Both the position numbers and the translations under genes were made by a program. This document shows, in pieces, positions 58,729 to 64,000 of a DNA stretch of 64,000 nt (positions are counted from its first letter, which is position 1; every line of letters starts with the position of its first letter). The stretch covers positions 124,001-188,000 of the forward strand of contig NZ_RWIU01000007.1 in NCBI RefSeq assembly GCF_003944765.1, given 5' to 3'. Source of the DNA: Hymenobacter perfusus (lineage in GTDB: Bacteria > Bacteroidota > Bacteroidia > Cytophagales > Hymenobacteraceae). The notes beneath the pieces are model-generated. The model searched no databases, was not told the DNA's origin, and worked only from the letters and a program-made list of their open reading frames with translations.

Positions 58729-61700
58729 ATGTCTGCTTCCGTTGTTGAGACTTTCGAGTACATCATTCGCCACCAGGCCACGCCCGCGCTGGTAGAGTTC
58801 CTGCTGCACCTGCCCAAAACCGAGGTGGTAGCCGTGCGCCAGCAAACCAAACGCCTGCGCCGGGAACTGGAAGACTTCCGGCAGCAGCCTGATGGAAACT
58901 GGGGCCGGGCCGGCACCGACGAGCAGCGGTTTATGCTGCAGCTGGCAGGCCTGCACACATACTCGCGAAAGGAAGCCCTGAGCCCCAACTTTCAACTCTG
59001 GGGCATAGAGTCAGCGCAGATGCCTCACTTCTGGGCCGTGGTGGAGCATGCTCGTCCCGATTGGCTGGGCGACTTTTTCCGGCAGTGGTCGGACCGGAAT
59101 GCTTGGAGCCGGCCGGCCTACCAGCTGCTGCGCGAGCTGGAGCGGCGGCAGCTGCTGGCCTATGAGCCCCGGCTGTTTGCCGGCTCCGTACCGGCCCTGC
59201 TGCAGGAGTGGGCCACGGAAATCAGTCAGCAAAATCCCATTCCGAACGATGCCCTGGCCGTGGTAACCGCCCGCCTCGCCGCCGACCCCAAGCTGCTGAC
59301 CCGCGACCTGCCGCTGGTGTTCGATTTTGATACGGCCGTGGACAGCTTTCAGGCGCGGGTGCAGCAACCGATGCCCAGCAACTGGCGGCGGTTGGCCCAG
59401 CCCCTCACCTGGCAGAGCTGGCAGGAGCAGCATCCGCCCCAGGAGCTGCGCTGGCTGGATGTCTTCCGTAGCTTGGCTACTCAAAGCCACCTGGTGCGGC
59501 CCGAGCTGCTCAACCGCTGCCTGCTCGCGCTGCGCCGCGACTTCCGCCGGCCGCTGCTCACTTGGTTCCGGACGCTGTTCCTGGCTCTGCATCCTACCCC
59601 CGAGGAGCGCCTGACCCGGCAGACGGAACTGGTGGATCTGCTGGCGCACCCGCTGCCGCTGGTGGTGAACTTCGCCCTCGAACAGCTAAAAGACCTGTGG
59701 CAACACCCCGAATTTGCCGCCGCCCCGCTCCTGCTCTACGCCGAAGGTCTGCTGACGCGCCAGGACGTGCGCGCCGGCCTGCGCACCCTGCTCGGGGGCC
59801 TGGAAAAGCTACTCCGCCGCGACCCCGCCTTGGCTCCCGCGCTGGCGACCCTCGCCACCACCGCTCTGGCCAACGCCGATGCGGCCGTGCAGGAGCGCGC
59901 CGCCCGCCTGCTGCATACAATTCTGGGAGCCCGGAAACCGCTCCTCTCGGCTACCGAAGCGGCTGACCTTACTGCCAACCTCTGCCTGTATACTGAATTA
60001 CTGACGCCTCCCGCCCGCCTGGTACTGGCTCCCTATCTGCCAGCCAGTGAGGGGCTGGTTGCTGAAGCCGAACACTACGCGCCCCGCAGTGGCTTCGGAC
60101 CCGATATTTCGGCCGCAACGGCCCTAGAGCCGGTGCGCGACTGGCACGAGCTGCTGTTTCTGACGGGCCAGGTACTGCGGCAGAACGAGCCGATGGAGGT
60201 GGAACGCTGGCTCGATGGGCTGCTGCACCTGCGTGGTCAGTTCCCCGCCGATTATACCCGGCAGTTGCACCCGTATCTGGTGCAGGCGTTGCCGTGGCAG
60301 CTGAAGGGAAAATCGGAGGAAGAAACCCGGACTTTCCTGCTCAGCTATGCTTTCGAAGCCAGCAATAACGGCCGCCGGGAGCTGCTGCTGGCGTTACTCA
60401 TCAGCTGGTACCTGGGCTTTCCGCGCCTGCTGGTGGCGCAGGTGCCGCTGCGGCCCCAGCAGTACAGCCGCCCCGACCCGCTGCTGCACCTGGAGCAGCA
60501 GCGGCTGGCCGCTGCCGAAGCCGCGCTGCAACAGGGCCGTACGTTGCCACTGCTGAGCACACCCAGCCACGCCCCGCACTGGGTAGCCGCTTCGGTGCTG
60601 ATGCGGCGGCTACTTGACTATGAGGAAGCCGGCCAGGAGCCCAACGCCGCCGACCTCACCCTGGCGCTGGCCCGCACGGCCGTAGCCGCCCCCGCCGATG
60701 TAGCCGAGGCCCGCCGGCTGCTACCCCTGTTCCGCCACCCCGAGTTGCGCCGCCTGCTCCAGTCGTTTCTGGGGCCGGAGCCCACGGCCTGGCAGATGCC
60801 CTCCTTTACCCGCCCGCCCCTGGAAAAGCGGCTGACCGAACGGCTGAGTCAGCTGATTCCGTTTCTGCGCCGCCCGGCCGCCGAGCTGGCCCCGGCCCTG
60901 ACGGAGGCTCTGCCCTGGCTGTGGGCCGTGGCCGCTCGTACCCGTCAACTTCACGCCGAACTGCCCGCGTTGCAGGCGTTGGGCACCTATCCCGGGCTGG
61001 CTCAGCCCTGGCAGCCTACCTGGGCCCTGACCAAAAAGTCGCACACGTACGCGCAGACCTGGAATAAGGCCCAGCCAACCGTCACGCACACCTGGCAGGA
61101 GCTGGAAGTACAGGTTGTCATCCCGCAACGGCCCCTGCCTTCGGGCCTGCTGCTGTACTCCCTGCACGCCTCCTCCGACAGCCGGCACCGCTACGCCCTT
61201 TGGCCGCTGAGCACCGAGCTACCGTTTCTGCTCAGTTTGCTGCCTAACCAGCCCGATACACTGCTCTGGCACGTAGTACACACGGCAGGCCGAACCGCCG
61301 ACAAGGATGCTACCGGTCAGTTGGCATTGCAGGCGGCCCTTACCACCCTGCTGAATCCCGGGCCGGTATTCACGGAGCCGGCTACGCTACTGCTGGCGTT
61401 GGGCCTCACGCATGGCGATGCGCCGTGCCGGGCCCTGGCGCTGGAGGTGCTGCTGGCGGCCATTGCGCAGCAGCGGGTGGTAGCAGATGCGTTGGGCCTT
61501 ACGCTGGGCCGGTTGCTGGCTGCCGAATTTGTGCCCGTAGCCCGTCTGGCCGAAGCGTTGGGGCAAACCCGCGCCATCAGCGGCCCCACCGATGATGCCG
61601 TGCGTCAGCTGCTGGAAGCGCTGCTACCCCAGTTGCCTGCCGTACCGCTCCGCAATACTCGCAAGCTCATCGAAGCCTACGCCGACCTGCTGGCCCGCCA

Positions 61701-61797
61701 CCGCCGCATTGCCCCGGAAGTGGTGCAGCAACAGCTGCATACCTGGAGCAGCTCAGCCACGTTGAAAAAAGCGTCGGCTACCCTCACCGCCGCGTAA
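58729..61797 (+). CDS. DUF6493-like helical-repeat protein
   Basis: A 1022-residue protein, all-alpha in look with irregular HEAT-like repeats, for example VEFLLHLPKTEVVAVRQQTKRLRRELEDF, WLGDFFRQWSDRNAWSRPAYQLL and LLRRDPALAPALATLATTAL. I assign DUF6493 by pattern and context only, with moderate confidence. No enzyme motif, signal or membrane segment is visible. The start at 58729 (MSASVVETFEYII) is selected because the upstream frame is non-coding. Together with the SWIM gene it forms a two-gene unit. Function unknown. Confidence 0.72.
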   Translation: MSASVVETFEYIIRHQATPALVEFLLHLPKTEVVAVRQQTKRLRRELEDFRQQPDGNWGRAGTDEQRFMLQLAGLHTYSRKEALSPNFQLWGIESAQMPHFWAVVEHARPDWLGDFFRQWSDRNAWSRPAYQLLRELERRQLLAYEPRLFAGSVPALLQEWATEISQQNPIPNDALAVVTARLAADPKLLTRDLPLVFDFDTAVDSFQARVQQPMPSNWRRLAQPLTWQSWQEQHPPQELRWLDVFRSLATQSHLVRPELLNRCLLALRRDFRRPLLTWFRTLFLALHPTPEERLTRQTELVDLLAHPLPLVVNFALEQLKDLWQHPEFAAAPLLLYAEGLLTRQDVRAGLRTLLGGLEKLLRRDPALAPALATLATTALANADAAVQERAARLLHTILGARKPLLSATEAADLTANLCLYTELLTPPARLVLAPYLPASEGLVAEAEHYAPRSGFGPDISAATALEPVRDWHELLFLTGQVLRQNEPMEVERWLDGLLHLRGQFPADYTRQLHPYLVQALPWQLKGKSEEETRTFLLSYAFEASNNGRRELLLALLISWYLGFPRLLVAQVPLRPQQYSRPDPLLHLEQQRLAAAEAALQQGRTLPLLSTPSHAPHWVAASVLMRRLLDYEEAGQEPNAADLTLALARTAVAAPADVAEARRLLPLFRHPELRRLLQSFLGPEPTAWQMPSFTRPPLEKRLTERLSQLIPFLRRPAAELAPALTEALPWLWAVAARTRQLHAELPALQALGTYPGLAQPWQPTWALTKKSHTYAQTWNKAQPTVTHTWQELEVQVVIPQRPLPSGLLLYSLHASSDSRHRYALWPLSTELPFLLSLLPNQPDTLLWHVVHTAGRTADKDATGQLALQAALTTLLNPGPVFTEPATLLLALGLTHGDAPCRALALEVLLAAIAQQRVVADALGLTLGRLLAAEFVPVARLAEALGQTRAISGPTDDAVRQLLEALLPQLPAVPLRNTRKLIEAYADLLARHRRIAPEVVQQQLHTWSSSATLKKASATLTAA

Positions 61798-61882
61798 TTT
61801 TGGACTGCTGCCCGCCGCGTGGTGAAACGGGACTGCCCGGAACCAAGGCTTTTGCTCTCCGGATTTATTGGTTTCTTCACCC

Positions 61883-62752
61883 ATGCTCTCCTCTCAAACC
61901 CAACCCGTTCTGCCGCTGCACGCCGGCCTTATCCCCAAATCCCGACCGAGCAGCGTGACGGAAGTAGTAGAGCAGCAGGCAAATGGCAGCCTCCGCATTT
62001 CCAATGTGGTGCAGCCCACGCTTACCGTATTCAGACCAGCCCGACCCAACGGCACGGCCATCATCATCTGTCCCGGCGGCGGCTATGCCCGCCTGGCCAT
62101 CGACCACGAGGGTTACGACGTGGCCCGGCAGCTCACCGAATGGGGCGTTACGGCCTTTGTGCTGAAATACCGCCTGCCCGATGATGCCAGCCAAACCGAT
62201 AAATCGGTGGTGCCGCTGCTGGATGCGCAGCAGGCATTGCGGCTGGTGCGGCAGCGGGCCACCGGGTTTGGGGTGCAGCCGGGCCAGGTGGGACTCATGG
62301 GCTTCTCGGCGGGCGGCCACCTGGCGGCCACGGCCGGCACCCGGTTCACCGGAGCCACTGACGACACCCAGGCCGGCACCTCCCTGCGGCCCGACTTTCT
62401 GGTGCTGCTCTATCCGGTTATCAGCTTCACCGATAACCTCACGCACGCGGGCTCCCGCAACCGCCTCCTCGGTGAAAAGCCGACGACTGAGCAAATTGAG
62501 CATTTTTCTACCGAACTGCACGTAACACCTCAGACGCCGCCCGCCTTCCTGATACACGCCCAGGACGATGCGGCGGTGGACGTGCGCAACAGCCTGCGCT
62601 TCTACGAGGCGTGCGTGCAACAGCACGTTCCCGCCGAGATGCACCTGTATCCCAGGGGTGGCCACGGCTTCGGCATGCACAACCCCACCACCCCCGACCA
62701 GTGGATGGACCGCCTGCGCAACTGGCTGGCGGCCGGCGGCTGGCTGCGCTAA
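61883..62752 (+). CDS. Alpha/beta hydrolase (BD-FAE/acetyl-esterase-like)
   Basis: A 289-residue alpha/beta hydrolase with catalytic Ser S142 in GFSAGG, Asp in HAQDDAAVDVRN and His in GGHGFG. The oxyanion HGGG-type strand appears as CPGGGY. The fold resembles xylan-acetyl esterases and feruloyl esterase-like BD-FAE proteins, so it may deacetylate plant polysaccharides, an inference. No signal peptide is seen. The ATG at 61883 is preferred over a TTG at 61868. The stop codon overlaps by 4 bp with the opposite-strand gene that follows. Confidence 0.86.
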   Translation: MLSSQTQPVLPLHAGLIPKSRPSSVTEVVEQQANGSLRISNVVQPTLTVFRPARPNGTAIIICPGGGYARLAIDHEGYDVARQLTEWGVTAFVLKYRLPDDASQTDKSVVPLLDAQQALRLVRQRATGFGVQPGQVGLMGFSAGGHLAATAGTRFTGATDDTQAGTSLRPDFLVLLYPVISFTDNLTHAGSRNRLLGEKPTTEQIEHFSTELHVTPQTPPAFLIHAQDDAAVDVRNSLRFYEACVQQHVPAEMHLYPRGGHGFGMHNPTTPDQWMDRLRNWLAAGGWLR

Positions 62753-63054
62753 ATTAATTCTTCCCAGGTAGCTTCCCGGCCCGTCCACCATACCTCGGTG
62801 CCGGGCGATACCGGCTCGGCGTCTTCCTGGGTGAGCAGCAGGGCGCGGATGGCCGGCTCGCCGGGACGGGTGAGTTCTTCCAGGCTGGCAGTGGCGGTGT
62901 GCCGCTCCCCGTCGGGTTGCAGGAGCGTAAGCCGCAAAGTGGTGTGCAAAGCAAACGACTGGAGTTCCGGCCCCGGATTTTCGGGTAAAAGCAGTAAGCC
63001 CAGGCCGGGCAGGAAAAAACTTTTAGAGACCCGGAACAACAGTTTTTCTTCCAT
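62749..63054 (-). CDS. Small protein of unknown function, beta-barrel-like
   Basis: A 101-residue protein with no family I know. It appears beta-rich (KLLFRVSKSFFLPGLGLLLL, TTLRLTLLQPDGERHTATAS, EVWWTGREATWEELI), reminiscent of EF-Tu domain 2-like barrels. It has no signal or membrane segment. Its 3' end overlaps the hydrolase stop by 4 bp tail-to-tail. The reading frame and composition are in line with its neighbours, so it is probably real. Confidence 0.65.
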   Translation of the reverse strand: MEEKLLFRVSKSFFLPGLGLLLLPENPGPELQSFALHTTLRLTLLQPDGERHTATASLEELTRPGEPAIRALLLTQEDAEPVSPGTEVWWTGREATWEELI

Positions 63055-63253
63055 CGACTTCTATCCGTTTAAACGTCCGCAACAAGTAAATCAGCGCTAT
63101 TTTCGCCTAACCGGCCACATGCTTCTGGCCGGGCCGGAAACGCTACCGCCGAGCTAAACCCGGAGCCGCTTCCACCCGTATTGGCATGGTGCTTGTAAAC
63201 CTGAGTTCAGGGCCACCACACAACCGGCCCACTGAACCTAACATTCTCTCGAC

Positions 63254-63766
63254 ATGAAAAAGGTAAGTTTGCTTCTCGCCCTCGTGATGTTCTTTTCCAC
63301 CATCGCCAGCAGCTTCGCCCAGGACCGTAAGGTAAGCTCCAGTGCCAAAGGTGCCATTATTGGTGGCCTGGGTGGTGCCGCCGCTGGTGCTCTCATCAAC
63401 AAGAAAAACCGCGTGGTAGGTGGTGCCGTAGGTGGTGCCGCCGGTGGGGGCCTGGGCTATGCCATCGGCCGCAACGCCGATAACAAGCGCCGCGCCGAAG
63501 CTGCCCGCGTAGCCGCCGCCCGTCAGGCTGAGGCCCGCCGCGCCGCCGCTTACCGCACCGGTATTGCCCAAGGCCGTAGCCAGGCCGCTGCCCGCGCCGC
63601 CTCAGTAGCCGCCGCCCCCGCCGCTCCGGCCATGATGAGCAGCTTCTCGGCTCCCGGCGCGGCTCCTGCCTCGCTGGCCATGAGCTCGGCCTATCTGCCT
63701 AACACTGCTTACGGTGCCCGCGACGAGGCGTATCCAACTTCGGAGGTACGTCGCAAGAGCTGGTAG
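63254..63766 (+). CDS. Exported glycine-zipper protein
   Basis: A 170-residue protein with a signal peptide (MKKVSLLLALVMFFSTIASSFAQ), then a glycine zipper (AKGAIIGGLGGAAAGALINK, VVGGAVGGAAGGGLGYAIGR; Gly-xxx-Gly spacing), characteristic of YMGG/Gly-zipper proteins that associate with membranes, and an Ala/Arg-rich, then Ala/Ser/Pro-rich, C-terminal half that is probably disordered. The start is set by the signal. It ends just before a terminator. Function unknown. Confidence 0.8.
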   Translation: MKKVSLLLALVMFFSTIASSFAQDRKVSSSAKGAIIGGLGGAAAGALINKKNRVVGGAVGGAAGGGLGYAIGRNADNKRRAEAARVAAARQAEARRAAAYRTGIAQGRSQAAARAASVAAAPAAPAMMSSFSAPGAAPASLAMSSAYLPNTAYGARDEAYPTSEVRRKSW

Positions 63767-63786
63767 TCCTGTATTTGCCGTAGCTT

Positions 63787-63817
63787 CAAAGCCCAGGCCT
63801 CCGGGCCTGGGCTTTCT
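63787..63817 (+). terminator. Terminator of the glycine-zipper gene
   Basis: CAAAGCCCAGGCC pairs with GGCCTGGGCTTT, followed by TTTCG-rich DNA. Confidence 0.8.
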
Positions 63818-63863
63818 GTTTCGTTTCTTTGTGCTGTTCCGCTTTCACCTAACTTTTGTTTCC

Positions 63864-64000
63864 ATGAAACCCATTTTTGGTTTTCTGCTCGCCGGTACGC
63901 TACTGGCCTCCTGCTCCGCACCCAAGGCCGACGAAGCCGCCGCTGCCGTCAACGTGCAAACCCTCAATCAGCAATTCGTAGGGGCTTGGAATGCCAAGAA
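63864..64000 (+). CDS. Lipoprotein, N-terminal part (cut by window end)
   Basis: The first 45 residues of a protein with a signal peptide and lipobox (FLLAGTLLASCSAP), so it is lipid-anchored after Cys. The remaining visible part is Ala-rich then VQTLNQQFVGAWNAK, which is the start of a SnoaL-like/DUF4440-like pattern, but that is too little to be sure. It is not terminated within the window. The start ATG is at 63864. Confidence 0.7.
   Translation, partial: MKPIFGFLLAGTLLASCSAPKADEAAAAVNVQTLNQQFVGAWNAK

Overview
The window looks like chromosome of a GC-rich Bacteroidota, most likely Hymenobacter or a close relative (Hymenobacteraceae). This rests on the gene content (L25/Ctc, DUF3050, DUF2339, an A2M/PbpC pair, RND efflux, many TPR proteins), on several Bacteroidota-type promoters (TTTG - about 19 nt - TAnnTTTG, for example ahead of tRNA-Gln, atpD and rplY), and on many long intergenic palindromes. 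The genus is inferred from style, not from a search.

Layout. 0-1.7 kb: tail of a nucleotide-sugar module (PglD/NeuD-type acetyltransferase end and a DegT aminotransferase). 1.8-6 kb: a minus-strand block with a trans-sulfuration PLP enzyme, a secreted TPR-like protein and a split atpD-atpC pair, closed by an unusually long hairpin. 6.2-9.3 kb: tRNA-Gln(TTG), prs, rplY, pth and a small AT-rich orphan. 9.4-14.3 kb: metG, a Lys/Ala-rich basic protein, a small lipoprotein, a DUF3050 protein and a lipoprotein MsrB. 14.5-25.9 kb: typA, a DUF2071 protein, acylphosphatase with a TrmH-type methyltransferase, a CHASE3-like histidine kinase / response regulator / STAS-like cassette, a secreted Gly-rich protein, an endonuclease III homologue, small conserved proteins, a ZIP transporter and an ammonium channel.

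26.2-31.4 kb holds a compact four-gene run: a TPR-AAA+ ATPase of the Cdc48/Vps4 type followed by three paralogues with an N-terminal TPR array and a C-terminal membrane bundle. I know of no described function for this set and regard it as the best candidate for an uncharacterised system. 31.5-41.3 kb: threonine synthase-like enzyme, LysR regulator, a 1473-residue DUF2339 membrane protein, an M28 peptidase, a Uma2/DUF820 protein and an orphan.

41.4-57 kb: an alpha-2-macroglobulin lipoprotein and PbpC, split by a REP-associated tyrosine transposase (RAYT), then TolC-AcrA-AcrB efflux genes. Six bipartite palindromes matching those flanking the RAYT lie at 31.5, 32.9, 46.9, 47.6, 52.0 and 56.9 kb. 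Each has two 9-bp-stem hairpins with two different tails (TTGAACG and TTGCTGATGTTGTT), like bacterial BIMEs. One flanking copy stops 3 bp before the pbpC start codon, and an unrelated palindrome is read in frame inside pbpC. 57.2-64 kb: a SWIM zinc-finger protein and a DUF6493-like partner, an esterase, small proteins and the start of a lipoprotein gene cut by the window end.
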